A stretch of DNA of 64,000 nucleotides from Acidobacteriota bacterium (GCA_021793405.1 JAJYSV010000013.1:1-64000), one strand, 5' to 3'. Shown: positions 1 to 8,818, counted from the first letter of the stretch. Program-made: numbers and translations. The notes: generated from the letters alone by a model not told the origin.

Positions 1-195
1 CAACTCGGATGGAAATCACAACCTATAATTTTCATTGAAGGCTTCTCCTGATCCAGCAGCTCATGGTCCTCAACCAAAAACTACTGCTTCATCGTAGAAG
101 CCTTCGTCCTTATCCCATCAACTCAAGCTTCCGTTGCTTGAGTGGGGGCGGAAACGCAAAAGCAACCGCAGATCCTTCGACTCCGTTTGGCGTTG
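1..195. other. gene-free left edge
   Basis: No credible coding frame is seen here. The only structure is a small inverted repeat at 121-143 with 8-base arms (ACTCAAGC and its complement) and no following T-run, so it is not a convincing terminator. The segment runs directly into the long palindromic element at 196-303. Confidence 0.5.
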
Positions 196-303
196 CCTAA
201 AGCATTTTCACTGTTACTGTGATGCGAATATCGCTCTATCCCACCCTAGCTACGCTAGGATGGGGCACCCATGACATTATGTTATCTGTGAAAATGCTTT
301 AGG
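196..303. repeat. 108-bp palindromic intergenic element, copy 1 (MITE-like)
   Basis: The ends are a perfect 16-base inverted repeat: CCTAAAGCATTTTCAC at 196-211 and its complement at 288-303. An inner stem is made by CCCACCCTAGC and GCTAGGATGGG around TAC, with one G-U type mismatch. A second, shorter copy lies at 12932-13010 with the same left end and the same internal words but without the inner stem. Long terminal inverted repeats, internal deletion and intergenic placement are what a non-autonomous mobile palindrome would show. No transposase or clear target-site duplication was found. Confidence 0.7.
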
Positions 304-328
304 CGACCGACCTTCGCTCAGGATGACA

Positions 329-344
329 GCCCGCCGCGGCGGGC
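329..344. repeat. 16-base GC palindrome downstream of the VWA gene
   Basis: GCCCGCCGCGGCGGGC is a perfect palindrome lying just beyond the stop codon of the minus-strand VWA gene. It could form a strong hairpin at the 3' end of that transcript. No T-run follows on the minus strand, so a factor-independent terminator is not well supported. Confidence 0.35.
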
Positions 345-382
345 GTTGGCGCGATCCTTTGAGGCCGGACCAATCGACCGGA

Positions 383-1447
383 TCAGGGATGCGCTGGGGC
401 GGCGTTGGGCGGAACGGATGGGGTGGTGGACGGATTGGCGAAATAGCCGGCTCGGGTGCGGACGGTGAGCTTGCCGAGGCCTTTGGCTTTGGCATCGAGG
501 CGGATGGCGCGATAGCCGCCCTGGCTGATGGGCTGGGTGGGATGATAGCCGATAATGTATTGATGGCGAATGTCGCGCGCCACTTCCCCGGCGATGGCGT
601 CGACATGATCGAGATTCTTCGGAAAAAACGCGATGCCACCAGTCTCGTCGCTGAGGGTTTGCAGGGCTTTGCGCGCCTGACGGCCGCCTTGCCCGTTGGG
701 CTCGTCATACAACAGGCCGATGGAGTAGACGATGGGGCCGTTGAGGTCCTGGACGCGGCGGACGGTCTGGGCCAGAGTGGTGCCGGAACTATTATCCTCT
801 CCGTCGGTGATAATCAGGATCACCTGCTTGGGGTGCTGCGCGTGTTTCGCGAGATGGTCCGCTGCGGCGATGACGGCATCGTAAAGCGCGGTTCCGCCCG
901 CGGAATCGATGTGGCTGAGCCCTTTTTCCAGAAGACCGACATTCGAGCTGAAGTCCTGATCGAGGTAGGCCTCGTCGGAGAAATTGACGATGAAGGCTTC
1001 GTCCTGCGGGTTCGAGGCTCGCACAAGGTCGATTGCGGCACGGTTGACGGCCGCCCGCTTTCCCGCCATGGAACCGGAATTGTCCACCAGTATGCCCATC
1101 GAGACGGGGACATCTTGTTGGCTCAACGAGGAGATCTTCTGGAGGACGTTGTTCTCATAGACGCTAAAGTCCTGGCTGGTCAGGCTGGTCACCAGTTTCT
1201 GGTGGCTATCGATGACGGTGGCATAGAGAACAACTTCGCTGACAGATGTTCGGAAGGTAAAGGTTCCATTGGATCCGGCCTGGACTGCGGAATGGCCGGT
1301 GGCTCGATTGGGAGGCGCAGTTTGGGCGGGCTGCGTTGCGGAACCGGAGGGCTGCTGGGCAAACGCAGGTATGGAGGGAAGCGAGATCGACGCGACGACC
1401 GCCAGCAGTAATGCAAGGACGAACGACTTCGAATTGCGAGCAGACAT
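383..1447 (-). CDS. secreted VWFA-related domain protein
   Basis: A 354-residue protein with a signal peptide: a hydrophobic stretch at about residues 9-28 ending in AFA-QQ. A von Willebrand factor A domain fills about residues 110-320. Its metal-ion adhesion site is visible as DNSGSM (D122, S124, S126), and the later acidic part as ITDGEDN. Before it, residues about 65-110 match the extended N-terminal part (VVLYATVID...DFSVYENN) typical of the VWFA-related family that is expanded in Acidobacteria. Such proteins are exported and bind ligands through Mg2+; the partner is unknown. The start is supported by an AAGGA box a few bases upstream. It is monocistronic and divergent from the DUF1015 gene. 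Confidence 0.88.
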   Translation of the reverse strand: MSARNSKSFVLALLLAVVASISLPSIPAFAQQPSGSATQPAQTAPPNRATGHSAVQAGSNGTFTFRTSVSEVVLYATVIDSHQKLVTSLTSQDFSVYENNVLQKISSLSQQDVPVSMGILVDNSGSMAGKRAAVNRAAIDLVRASNPQDEAFIVNFSDEAYLDQDFSSNVGLLEKGLSHIDSAGGTALYDAVIAAADHLAKHAQHPKQVILIITDGEDNSSGTTLAQTVRRVQDLNGPIVYSIGLLYDEPNGQGGRQARKALQTLSDETGGIAFFPKNLDHVDAIAGEVARDIRHQYIIGYHPTQPISQGGYRAIRLDAKAKGLGKLTVRTRAGYFANPSTTPSVPPNAAPAHP

Positions 1448-1863
1448 ACGGTCCTTATGCGAAGAAGCGGCCCCTCAGGGGTTGCAGAGTACCAGGAATG
1501 TGCCAGCGCGATTTCGTCCGTCGCAGCGGACGAGAACTGGAGAATCCCAGGTCTCAAAATCGAGATCTGGAGACCAACATCTCGCTGGGTACACACCTCT
1601 TGATGCAGGTCAGAATACTAGGATGCACTGAAAGCCGCGGCGTGTGTGTGTTTCCCCGCGCGAGGCTTCTTCCACCATAGTCCTACGCGCGCAGTCGAGT
1701 AGGCAAGCGCGCCCACCGTATCGCTTGTCCTTTCTTTTCATGCCTGAGGCGAGGGCCTGGCGAAAAAAGGAGCCAGCCGCTGCGATAGAATCGGGGATAA
1801 CAGAGTCGCACATTCTCCGCCTGATTGCAGGCTGCGCCTGAACTGACAGGAGTTCGCACCACC
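1448..1863. other. divergent intergenic region with one hairpin repeat
   Basis: This region separates the minus-strand VWA gene from the plus-strand DUF1015 gene. It must hold promoters for both, but no clear -35/-10 pair stands out. It contains one copy of the dispersed CCCAGGTCTC hairpin at 1546-1570. The open frames here have no recognisable protein features. Confidence 0.5.
1546..1570. repeat. dispersed CCCAGGTCTC hairpin, copy 1 (degenerate)
   Basis: CCCAGGTCTC, a six-base loop and GAGATCTGG form a hairpin with one arm mutated relative to the copies at 8782-8807 and 15142-15167. All three are preceded by GAAT or AGAAT. The shared flank ggcaccc that follows the other two copies is missing here. 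Confidence 0.7.
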
Positions 1864-3201
1864 ATGGCTCGCATTTATCCGTTTCGTGCCTTCCGTTATA
1901 ATCCCGGCCTGGTCCACGCCGAAGACGTTGTGACCCAGCCCTACGACAAAATTTCGCCGGCAATGCAGCAGTCGTATTACCATCGCAGCCCATACAACCT
2001 GGTGCGGGTGATCCTCGGGCTGCCTGAGTTGTTCGATTCCGAAGAAAACAATGTGTACACGCGGGCGGCGGAGAACCTGGCCGACTGGCGCAAAGAGGGA
2101 GTTCTGACGCAGGACAATGAGTCGTCCATTTATGCGTACTCTCAACGCTACGAAGTTCCGGGCGCGCCGGGCAAAACGCAGGAGCGGCGAGGATTTATTG
2201 CGCTGGGCGAGCTGGTCGACTACAGCCAGGGGATCGTCTTCCGGCACGAGCGGACGTTGGCCAAGCCGAAGTCGGACCGCTTGAATCTGCTGCGCGCCAC
2301 ACGCGCCCATTTTGGACAGATTTTCATGCTCTATTCCGATCCAGGACTGACGGCGGAGCAACTTCTCTTTGCCAACCCCCCGGCGCCGGACATTGACGTG
2401 ACGGATGAATATGGCGTGCTGCATCGTGTCTGGAAGATTTCCGAGCCGGGCAAGATCAACCTGTTGCTGAGCGCCATGCAGAACAAGAAACTGATCATCG
2501 CCGATGGCCATCACCGGTACGAAACCGCCTTGAACTATAGCCGCGAACGCGCGGGGAAGGCATCGGGCGCACCGGCTGAGCGTCCAGCGGGCAATCTGCC
2601 GCAGCCGCCATATCCAGAAGCGGCCGCCATGATGACGTTCGTGAACATGGATTCCAAGGGCCTGACGATCCTGCCCACGCACCGGGTGGTACACGGGTTA
2701 AAAGAGTTCGATGCGTCGGCGTTTCTGAGACGCGCGTCGGAGTACTTCGATGTGCAGGCCATGCCCGCCACCAGCGATATCGCGGAGGTGTTGCGCCAGC
2801 TTGCGGAAGCGGGAAAAACAGGCACCAGTTTTGTTGCGGTCACGCGGGCGGCGACTCATCTGCTGAAAGCGAAGAAGGCGGCCGTCGAAGCCCGCCTGAC
2901 CGATCAGCCGGAACGGCAGAGGAGACTGGATGTGGTGCAGTTACACTCGGTGGTGCTGGAGGACGTGCTGGGAATTTCAGCGCAGGCGGTGCTCGACCAG
3001 AGCCACTTGCGCTATGTGCGGGAGGCCGTCGATGCCAGGCAGCAGGTGCGTGCGGGAGATGCGGACATTGCGTTCCTGATGAATCCGGTGACGCTCGATC
3101 AGTTGCGGGAGGTCGCGTTCGCGGGGGATGTGATGCCGCAGAAGTCGACCGACTTTTACCCGAAGCTGTTGAGCGGCCTGACGATTTATGCGTTGGATTG
3201 A
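1864..3201 (+). CDS. DUF1015 family protein
   Basis: A 445-residue cytoplasmic protein of the DUF1015 family (COG4198). Diagnostic segments are the N-terminal IYPFRAFRYN, VVTQPYDKISP at about 20-30 and IADGHHRYETA at about 215. The ADGHHRYE motif is the family hallmark and resembles a nucleotide or phosphate-binding nuclease-like signature. The biochemical role is unestablished; in some phyla it is called an HTH- or SpoOJ-related protein without proof. An upstream in-frame start at 1825 exists, but ATG 1864 follows GACAGGAG at good spacing and begins at the conserved N-terminus. The next gene, a cell-wall amidase, follows within about 75 bases, so co-transcription is likely. Confidence 0.88.
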   Translation: MARIYPFRAFRYNPGLVHAEDVVTQPYDKISPAMQQSYYHRSPYNLVRVILGLPELFDSEENNVYTRAAENLADWRKEGVLTQDNESSIYAYSQRYEVPGAPGKTQERRGFIALGELVDYSQGIVFRHERTLAKPKSDRLNLLRATRAHFGQIFMLYSDPGLTAEQLLFANPPAPDIDVTDEYGVLHRVWKISEPGKINLLLSAMQNKKLIIADGHHRYETALNYSRERAGKASGAPAERPAGNLPQPPYPEAAAMMTFVNMDSKGLTILPTHRVVHGLKEFDASAFLRRASEYFDVQAMPATSDIAEVLRQLAEAGKTGTSFVAVTRAATHLLKAKKAAVEARLTDQPERQRRLDVVQLHSVVLEDVLGISAQAVLDQSHLRYVREAVDARQQVRAGDADIAFLMNPVTLDQLREVAFAGDVMPQKSTDFYPKLLSGLTIYALD

Positions 3202-3274
3202 GCGGGTGGAAGAAACAGCGGCGAGGCCGCGGACGAGAACAGCGAAGCTGCGATCCTGCGGACTGGAAGGGGGG

Positions 3275-4063
3275 ATGCGGTTCGCGCTGGCTGGGGTGTT
3301 GAGTCTCTGTTTCGTCTCGATGGCTGGCGCGCAACAGACTTCTGCGCGGCCCGTGGCAGTGCCGCCGTCTTCGACATCAGTACCGACGACGCCAGTGGGA
3401 TCGCAGTCATCTTCAGGGACAGCCCCGCAGACCGTGGCGCCGACGCCTGTGCAGCCACGCCCGCCCGAGGTGCGATTTCTCGTGCTGCTGGACCCAGCCC
3501 ATGGCGGCACGGAAAGCGGAGCGACGCTGGGTATAGCGGGACCGGAGAAAAGCTACACACTTGCGCTTGCGATGCGGCTGCGCGCGATGTTGAGCGCGCA
3601 CGGAATTCACTCCCTCCTCACGCGAGATGCCGACGTGACGCTGGAAAACGATGCACGGGCGGAGATCGCCAATCGCGCCCATGCATCCGCCTGCATTCTG
3701 CTGCATGCAACCTCGAGCGGAAATGGGGTTCATTTGTTTACTTCCTCCCTGGCGGCCGTTGCGCAGGCAGATCCTCGACGGGCATTTTTGCCCTGGCAGA
3801 CAGTACAGGCTGCCTACGGGACGCAAAGCCTGCGTTTGGAATCGGACTTCGACGCGGCACTGACCCGCCAGCAGATTCCGGTGCTGGCGACTCGAACGTC
3901 TCTGATGCCACTGGACAGCATGGCGTGCCCCGCAGTGGCCATCGAGGTAGCGCCGCTGGACGCAAATACGCCGCTGACCGATGCGAGCTATCAGCAGAAG
4001 ATACTCGAATCTCTGGACGAGGCATTGATCGCCTGGCGTGGCGAGTGGAGGCAGCAGCCGTGA
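3275..4063 (+). CDS. N-acetylmuramoyl-L-alanine amidase (Amidase_3)
   Basis: A 262-residue secreted amidase that would cleave the bond between N-acetylmuramic acid and L-alanine in peptidoglycan. A signal peptide (RFALAGVLSLCFVSMAGAQQ) is followed by a Pro/Thr/Ser-rich linker to about residue 65, then the zinc amidase domain. Expected metal and catalytic residues are visible: His in LLDPAHGG, Glu in GPEKSYTL, His in LLHATSSG and Glu in AIEVAPLD. ATG 3275 directly follows an AAGGGGGG box and begins the signal peptide; the longer frame from 3188 adds 29 non-signal residues and overlaps the DUF1015 gene. Its stop overlaps the GTG of the GerMN gene, which indicates translational coupling. Confidence 0.85.
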   Translation: MRFALAGVLSLCFVSMAGAQQTSARPVAVPPSSTSVPTTPVGSQSSSGTAPQTVAPTPVQPRPPEVRFLVLLDPAHGGTESGATLGIAGPEKSYTLALAMRLRAMLSAHGIHSLLTRDADVTLENDARAEIANRAHASACILLHATSSGNGVHLFTSSLAAVAQADPRRAFLPWQTVQAAYGTQSLRLESDFDAALTRQQIPVLATRTSLMPLDSMACPAVAIEVAPLDANTPLTDASYQQKILESLDEALIAWRGEWRQQP

Positions 4064-4734
4064 TTCCCCGCTATCAGAAAGTCATTTTATGGATGCTGCT
4101 GGTCAGCTCCGTGCTGATGGCTGCGTACCTGATCCGTATGCGGGCGCGGGCGCAGGACCAGCTTGCCGCAGTACCCGACGCCGCGCCCATGCCCGTTCCC
4201 GTGGAAGCACCGCCGGTCGAAGCGACGCTGATGATTGCGAATGACGAAGATGGAACGCTTGCGCCGGTACAACAGCAGCTCGCGCTGCCGCAGGAAACGA
4301 CTACGCGGGCGCGAACTCTGCTGAACGATCTGTTTGCGGAATACGCCCAGCCGGGATCGCCTCATCCGCTGGCTGCTGTCTCCGCGATCAGCGACGTGTT
4401 CCTGTTGCCGGTGCCGGAGTCGACGCCGCCGGGTTCGCAGGAACTGGCGGTGATCAATCTGAGCGCGGGTTTTGTCGACCATCATCCCTCGGGGATTCTG
4501 GTGGAGACGCTTACGCTGCTCTCCATGCTAGGTACGCTGCACGCGAATTTGCCGCAAATTGCGCAGGTGCGGTTTCTGGTCGATGGCCATCCAAGAGAAA
4601 CGCTGGCTGGACACGCGGATTTGACCCGGACCTACCTGACGGCCAATGATGTTCCGAGCGTGGCGGCCCCCGATGGCGCAAGTCCACACGGCGAAACCTC
4701 GGACCAGCAGAAGCCAGCGGGGAGCCAGCCTTGA
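4060..4734 (+). CDS. GerMN domain protein
   Basis: A 224-residue envelope protein. GTG 4060 overlaps the amidase stop as GTGA. Residues about 5-22 (KVILWMLLVSSVLMAAYLI) form one membrane anchor or uncleaved signal, followed by a Pro/Ala-rich linker. The GerMN (sporulation/spore germination type) domain covers about 85-205, with LAVINLSAGF, LLSMLGTLH, VRFLVDGHPRETLAGH and DLTRTYL. In non-spore formers this domain occurs in cell-wall and lipoprotein settings, often next to amidases. Its position between an amidase and glutamate racemase supports a peptidoglycan-linked role. No lipobox is present. Its stop overlaps the TTG start of murI. Confidence 0.8.
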   Translation: MIPRYQKVILWMLLVSSVLMAAYLIRMRARAQDQLAAVPDAAPMPVPVEAPPVEATLMIANDEDGTLAPVQQQLALPQETTTRARTLLNDLFAEYAQPGSPHPLAAVSAISDVFLLPVPESTPPGSQELAVINLSAGFVDHHPSGILVETLTLLSMLGTLHANLPQIAQVRFLVDGHPRETLAGHADLTRTYLTANDVPSVAAPDGASPHGETSDQQKPAGSQP

Positions 4735-5588
4735 ACGACCGGAAAACGAGGGATGAGGCGAAGACGGCCCCGATCCGTATTGGCGTCTTCGACTCCGGAT
4801 TTGGTGGCCTGACGGTGCTGCGGGCGCTGCTGCGGCAGATTCCCGGCGCGGAATTTTTTTATCTTGGCGATACCGCACGTCTGCCCTACGGCTCGAAGTC
4901 GCAGACGACGGTGGCTCGCTACGCGGTGGAAAGCGCGCTGCTGCTGGAAACCTATGGCGCGGAGTATCTCGTCATCGCGTGCAATACGGCCAGCGCGCTG
5001 GCTCTGGATGCGATCCGCTCGGCGGCGCATGTTCCCGTACTGGGCGTGATTGAAACGGGGGCCGACAGCGCGGCTGCCGCGAGCGTGAGCGGCGACGTGC
5101 TGGTGCTGGCCACGCAGGCGACGGTCGAGAGCCATGCGTACGCGCACGCATGCGCCGCGCATGGGCTGCGCAGCATGGAAAAAGCCTGTCCGCTGCTGGT
5201 GCCGCTGATTGAGGAAGGATGGATCGAGTCTCCCGTGACGCGGGAGGTGCTGCGTATCTATCTGGAAGAAGCTTTAGCGGTAGCAAGCGAGGCTGGCCTC
5301 TTGCCCGACACGGTGCTGCTGGGATGCACGCATTATCCCTTACTGCGCGCGCTGCTGGAGGAAGCTTTACCGAAGGGCATGACGATTCTGGATTCGGCGG
5401 AAACAACTGCCCATCGCGTGCGTCGAGAATTATCGGCTCTGCCGGCGGCACACGCCAAAGAATACGATGCGGACCTGGGGCGCTGTCATTTTTTCGCCAC
5501 GGACTCTGTCGACAAATTCCGCACTCTGGGGAGCCGCTTTCTGGGCCAGCCCATCGAGCGGGTGGAGCTGATCGATCTCGGCGGTTAG
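4731..5588 (+). CDS. murI: glutamate racemase
   Basis: A 285-residue cytoplasmic enzyme that interconverts L- and D-glutamate without cofactor, supplying D-Glu for peptidoglycan. Motifs in order are GVFDSGFGGLTV, FYLGDTARLPYG, VIACNTASA with the first catalytic Cys, and LLGCTHYPLL with the second. The start is TTG at 4731, overlapping the TGA of the GerMN gene as TTGA. This start leaves a short charged extension of about 15 residues before the conserved core, slightly longer than in many MurI proteins. Alternative internal starts are possible. The gene is coupled to the amidase and GerMN genes, and fabI follows after about 60 bases. Confidence 0.93.
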   Translation: MNDRKTRDEAKTAPIRIGVFDSGFGGLTVLRALLRQIPGAEFFYLGDTARLPYGSKSQTTVARYAVESALLLETYGAEYLVIACNTASALALDAIRSAAHVPVLGVIETGADSAAAASVSGDVLVLATQATVESHAYAHACAAHGLRSMEKACPLLVPLIEEGWIESPVTREVLRIYLEEALAVASEAGLLPDTVLLGCTHYPLLRALLEEALPKGMTILDSAETTAHRVRRELSALPAAHAKEYDADLGRCHFFATDSVDKFRTLGSRFLGQPIERVELIDLGG

Positions 5589-5647
5589 CGGTTGGCGCTG
5601 GTATTCTGCGTAAGGCACACTTGCGAACATAGGATCAGGGAGGAAGC

Positions 5648-6415
5648 ATGTTGCATCTGGAAGGTCGCATCGCGGTTGTTTTCGGTCTGGCGAACAAGCG
5701 CTCGATTGCATGGGCAATTGCGCAGAAGCTGCACGAGTCAGGCTGCAAGCTGATCATCAGCTATCAAAATGATCGGATGAAACAGGAAGCAGAAGGCCTG
5801 TTGACGGAGCTGCCCGGCGCCGAGGCCGTGCAATGCGACGTATCGAACGATGCCGAAATCGCGAGCGTCTTCGCAAACCTGAAGGCAAGGCATGGAAAGC
5901 TGCACGTTCTGGTGCATTCTGTCGCGTATGCGCCGGCAGAGGAGCTGAAGAACGATTTTGTCTACACGACTCGGGAAGGCTTTCGCATCGCGCATGAAGT
6001 GAGTGTCTATTCACTGATTGCGCTGTCGCGCGCGGCTGCGCCGCTGATGACGGAGGGCGGCAGCATCCTGACCCTGACCTATTACGGCGCGGAAAAAGTG
6101 GTGCCGCATTACAACGTGATGGGCGTGGCCAAGGCGGCGCTGGAAGCGACGGTGCGATATCTCGCATCGGACCTGGGAAGGCAGAACATTCGCGTGAATG
6201 CCATCTCCGCCGGGCCGATCAAGACGCTGGCGGCGCGCGGCATTGGCGGGTTGGGCGAATTGCTGAAGCTGCATGCGGATCGTTCCCCGCTGCATCGCAA
6301 TACGGAGCAGGCGGAGGTAGGCGGAGCCGCCGCGTTCCTCGCCTCCGATCTCGCGTCCGGCATCACCGGCGAGGTGATCCATGTGGACAGCGGCTATAAC
6401 ATTATGGGTTTTTGA
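5648..6415 (+). CDS. fabI: enoyl-[acyl-carrier-protein] reductase (NADH)
   Basis: A 255-residue short-chain dehydrogenase fold enzyme that reduces trans-2-enoyl-ACP in the last step of each fatty acid elongation cycle. The FabI-type glycine-rich motif GLANKRSIAWAIA is at about 13-25. The catalytic Tyr-x6-Lys is in the segment HYNVMGVAKAAL (Y156 and K163 region). The second active-site Tyr typical of FabI lies in TYYGAEK. The C-terminus VDSGYNIMGF is standard. Length fits the family (about 255-265). The start follows a strong GGGAGGAAGC box. Confidence 0.95.
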   Translation: MLHLEGRIAVVFGLANKRSIAWAIAQKLHESGCKLIISYQNDRMKQEAEGLLTELPGAEAVQCDVSNDAEIASVFANLKARHGKLHVLVHSVAYAPAEELKNDFVYTTREGFRIAHEVSVYSLIALSRAAAPLMTEGGSILTLTYYGAEKVVPHYNVMGVAKAALEATVRYLASDLGRQNIRVNAISAGPIKTLAARGIGGLGELLKLHADRSPLHRNTEQAEVGGAAAFLASDLASGITGEVIHVDSGYNIMGF

Positions 6416-6446
6416 CGCGGATTCACCGTTCGTTATTTACGGCGTG

Positions 6447-6574
6447 GAGTCATTCTGAACCCCTCGGCTTCGCCCAGGGCAGGCTCCGCAGCGCGAAGTG
6501 AAGATTCGCGACGATATGCACATCGTAAACGCTGCCATCACCCTCTGGATTCTTCGCTACGCTCAGAATGACTC
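6447..6574. repeat. 12-base inverted repeat between convergent genes
   Basis: GAGTCATTCTGA at 6447-6458 is matched by its exact complement TCAGAATGACTC at 6563-6574. The segment lies between the ends of fabI (+) and tsaE (-). The spacer contains GC-rich words (cttcgcccagggcag). A related word, cgctcaggatgaca, occurs near 315-328, so this may be a short dispersed intergenic repeat rather than a terminator. Confidence 0.45.
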
Positions 6575-6621
6575 GTCTCAGGTTTGCATTCCACCTGCGC
6601 TCGATCCGCTATCGAAGCGGT

Positions 6622-7110
6622 CTACTCAGGGCGTAGCGCGAGGGTGATTCTGCGCTCGTCGCCGCGCAGGGTTTCGATGACGATTTCTCCGTCGCTACGC
6701 GCGACGACAGAGGGAAATTTTTCGCCCCACTCGATCAGCAATACACTCTGTGGCGTGATCAGATCTTCCATGCCGAGTGTATCGAGTTGACGCTGATTTT
6801 CGATCCGATATAGATCCAGGTGATAGAGCAGGATGGTCGCGCCCAGGTTGGCGTGCTCGACACTGCGGCCCGCATATTCATGGATCAGGGTGAAGGTGGG
6901 GCTGGTGACTTCATCTGGCTCGGCGGCTCCCAGGGCGGCGGCAATCCCCTTGACCAGCGTGGTTTTGCCCGCGCCTAAATCTCCGCGGAGCAGCAGCACC
7001 TTGGGAGGATCGAGGAACCTGGCCAGCTCGCGGCCCACCTCGATGGTCTCCTCCGCCGAGTGCGTGGTGAAGACGCGGACATTTCCGTCCATGTGTTTTG
7101 CGTCGCTCAC
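6622..7110 (-). CDS. tsaE: tRNA threonylcarbamoyladenosine biosynthesis ATPase TsaE
   Basis: A 162-residue P-loop ATPase (YjeE family) that works with TsaB and TsaD to place threonylcarbamoyl on A37 of ANN-reading tRNAs. Visible motifs are Walker A RGDLGAGKTTLVKG, SPTFTLIHEY, YHLDLYR and LIEWGEKF. The chosen start is GTG (minus strand, base 7110), which overlaps the stop of nnr as GTGA and follows GGGAGGGA at ideal spacing. A second possible start is ATG with its first base at 7092. The nnr-tsaE pairing is common in bacteria. Confidence 0.92.
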   Translation of the reverse strand: MSDAKHMDGNVRVFTTHSAEETIEVGRELARFLDPPKVLLLRGDLGAGKTTLVKGIAAALGAAEPDEVTSPTFTLIHEYAGRSVEHANLGATILLYHLDLYRIENQRQLDTLGMEDLITPQSVLLIEWGEKFPSVVARSDGEIVIETLRGDERRITLALRPE

Positions 7111-8726
7111 CGCTGTCCCTCCCGCAACCAGGTGAAGTTGTCGCGATCGACAGGCGTCTGGATGGCCTGCGAAAGATGGTTGAGTATTTCCGTGGCCAGC
7201 ATCGTATGCTCGTCGTGATCGCGCACGAATAGGTCCGCGGCCGCGCCATGCAGCCACACCGCGCACTCCACCGCTTCCTGGATACGCTGCGGAAACTGCG
7301 CGATCAATGCCGCGACAATGCCGGTGAGAATATCGCCGCTGCCGCCCTTGGCCATGGCGGGATTGCCGCTGGTGTTGACCACGATGCTGCCGTCGGGGTG
7401 CGCGACCAGCGTGCGCCAACCCTTCAGCACCAGTGTGACATGATGTTCGGTGGCGAAGTTGCGGGCGGTGCGAAGGCGGTCGCGCTCGACATCGGCGATG
7501 GTGCAGCCGAGTAACCGCGCCATCTCTCCAGGATGCGGCGTGAGAACCAGCGCGCGTTTCGATCCGTCGAGCAACTCGGCGTGACCTTCGAAGGCATTCA
7601 ACCCATCGGCATCGAGCACGGTGGGTAGTTCCGAGCGGCGGACGAGTTCGCGGATGAATTCCGCTGTCTCCGGCGCGCGGCCGATGCCCGGCCCGATGGC
7701 GAGGGTAGAGATTCCGTGGAAAAGAGCGGTCCACTGCCTGGCATCGAATCCTTTCAGGGAAATGCCGCCAGACGGGGACTCTTCCAGCAACAGCGTCATC
7801 ATCTCGGGAGCGAATCCGGCGACAATGGCAGCGACGCTGCGAGGGATCGCAGCGGTGGTCAGGCCCGCGCCCGCACGCATCGCGGCCATCGATGCCATGG
7901 AAGCCGCGCCCGCCTTGCCGGGCGATCCGCCGACCACCAGCACGTGGCCGAAACGGCCCTTGTTGGCGTCGAGGGCGCGCGGGTGCTCGATGATTTTTTT
8001 GGATGCGCCGGTCCATCTAATGGAGCACGAATTTCCATTGGTTGCCGTCCGACTTCCGCCGGAGATAGCTAGCTCGGCGGGCGAGCCGATCTGCGCGACC
8101 GCGACGGGGCCGCGCGTCAACGCTCCAAAGACGTGGGCGAGTTTGGGAGCTGTGAATGTAACGACGGCGTCGGATCGAAAGGCATCGGGTGAGGACATCG
8201 CGGTGGAATCGGCGTCCCATCCGGTGGGAAGGTCGAGGGAAACTACCTGTGCGGGATAGCCGGCAATTTTGTTTTTGAGGGCCGCAGTCACTCCGCGCAA
8301 TGGCGGATGAAAGCCGGTTCCGAAAATCGCGTCGAGAAATAATTCGGTCTCATGGAAACAGTCTTCGAATGGAGTGCGGTGCAGATCTGCTTCGGTCGCC
8401 AGCAGCATGCTGGACTTTTTGAGTATCTGCGGCAGCTTCTCAAACATCGCTCGAGCATCCTCGCTCAGTTGTTCGAACGGGGACAGCAAGAGGAGGCGCA
8501 CCTGCTTACCGCCAGCCTCCAGATGGCGCGCGGCGACGAGGCCATCGCCGCCATTGTTGCCTTTTCCGCAGAGCACGAGGATGCGTTGCGCCGAAGGAAA
8601 TTCGTGCGCGACAAACTCGGCGACCCGGGAGCCGGCATTTTCCATCAAGGCTTGCCAGGAGACGCCCACTTGCTCGACGGTGCGTTCATCGCACTGACGC
8701 ATTTCGGCTGCGGTCAAAACATCCAT
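7107..8726 (-). CDS. nnr: bifunctional NAD(P)HX epimerase / ADP-dependent dehydratase
   Basis: A 539-residue metabolite repair enzyme that restores hydrated NADH and NADPH. The N-terminal epimerase domain (YjeF_N, about 1-210) has AAEMRQCDERT and GKGNNGGDGLVAARHL. The C-terminal ribokinase-like dehydratase domain (about 225-520) has GHVLVVGGSPGKAGAA, LAIGPGIGR, VLTPHPGEMARL and GNPAMAKGGSGDILTG, the nucleotide-binding signature. The start MDVLTAAEM was chosen because it begins the conserved region; a frame 12 residues longer exists. Its stop overlaps the tsaE start. Confidence 0.93.
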   Translation of the reverse strand: MDVLTAAEMRQCDERTVEQVGVSWQALMENAGSRVAEFVAHEFPSAQRILVLCGKGNNGGDGLVAARHLEAGGKQVRLLLLSPFEQLSEDARAMFEKLPQILKKSSMLLATEADLHRTPFEDCFHETELFLDAIFGTGFHPPLRGVTAALKNKIAGYPAQVVSLDLPTGWDADSTAMSSPDAFRSDAVVTFTAPKLAHVFGALTRGPVAVAQIGSPAELAISGGSRTATNGNSCSIRWTGASKKIIEHPRALDANKGRFGHVLVVGGSPGKAGAASMASMAAMRAGAGLTTAAIPRSVAAIVAGFAPEMMTLLLEESPSGGISLKGFDARQWTALFHGISTLAIGPGIGRAPETAEFIRELVRRSELPTVLDADGLNAFEGHAELLDGSKRALVLTPHPGEMARLLGCTIADVERDRLRTARNFATEHHVTLVLKGWRTLVAHPDGSIVVNTSGNPAMAKGGSGDILTGIVAALIAQFPQRIQEAVECAVWLHGAAADLFVRDHDEHTMLATEILNHLSQAIQTPVDRDNFTWLREGQR

Positions 8727-8781
8727 GTTGCCGTTGTACGCGAAGGGCCGTAAATTATGCAATCTTCCTGTGCGAAAGAAT

Positions 8782-8807
8782 CCCAGGTCTCAAAATCGAG
8801 ACCTGGG
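8782..8807. repeat. dispersed CCCAGGTCTC hairpin, copy 2
   Basis: A perfect 10-base stem (CCCAGGTCTC and GAGACCTGGG) with the loop AAAATC. It is preceded by AGAAT and followed by ggcacccg, as in the copy at 15142-15167. It lies upstream of nnr. Confidence 0.8.
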
Positions 8808-8818
8808 GCACCCGGCGT

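Noticed and set aside
121-143. Terminator at the left edge
   Set aside because: The stem is only 8 bases and is followed by a G-run and not by T residues on either strand.
323-1411. Long plus-strand open frame antisense to the VWA gene
   Set aside because: It is the mirror of a GC-rich real gene, has no family motifs, and the minus strand gives a signal peptide and an intact metal site.
7111-8016. N-terminal extension of the tsaE frame over nnr
   Set aside because: It overlaps the conserved dehydratase domain of nnr in another frame and is Arg-rich noise; the GTG overlapping the nnr stop has a good ribosome site.
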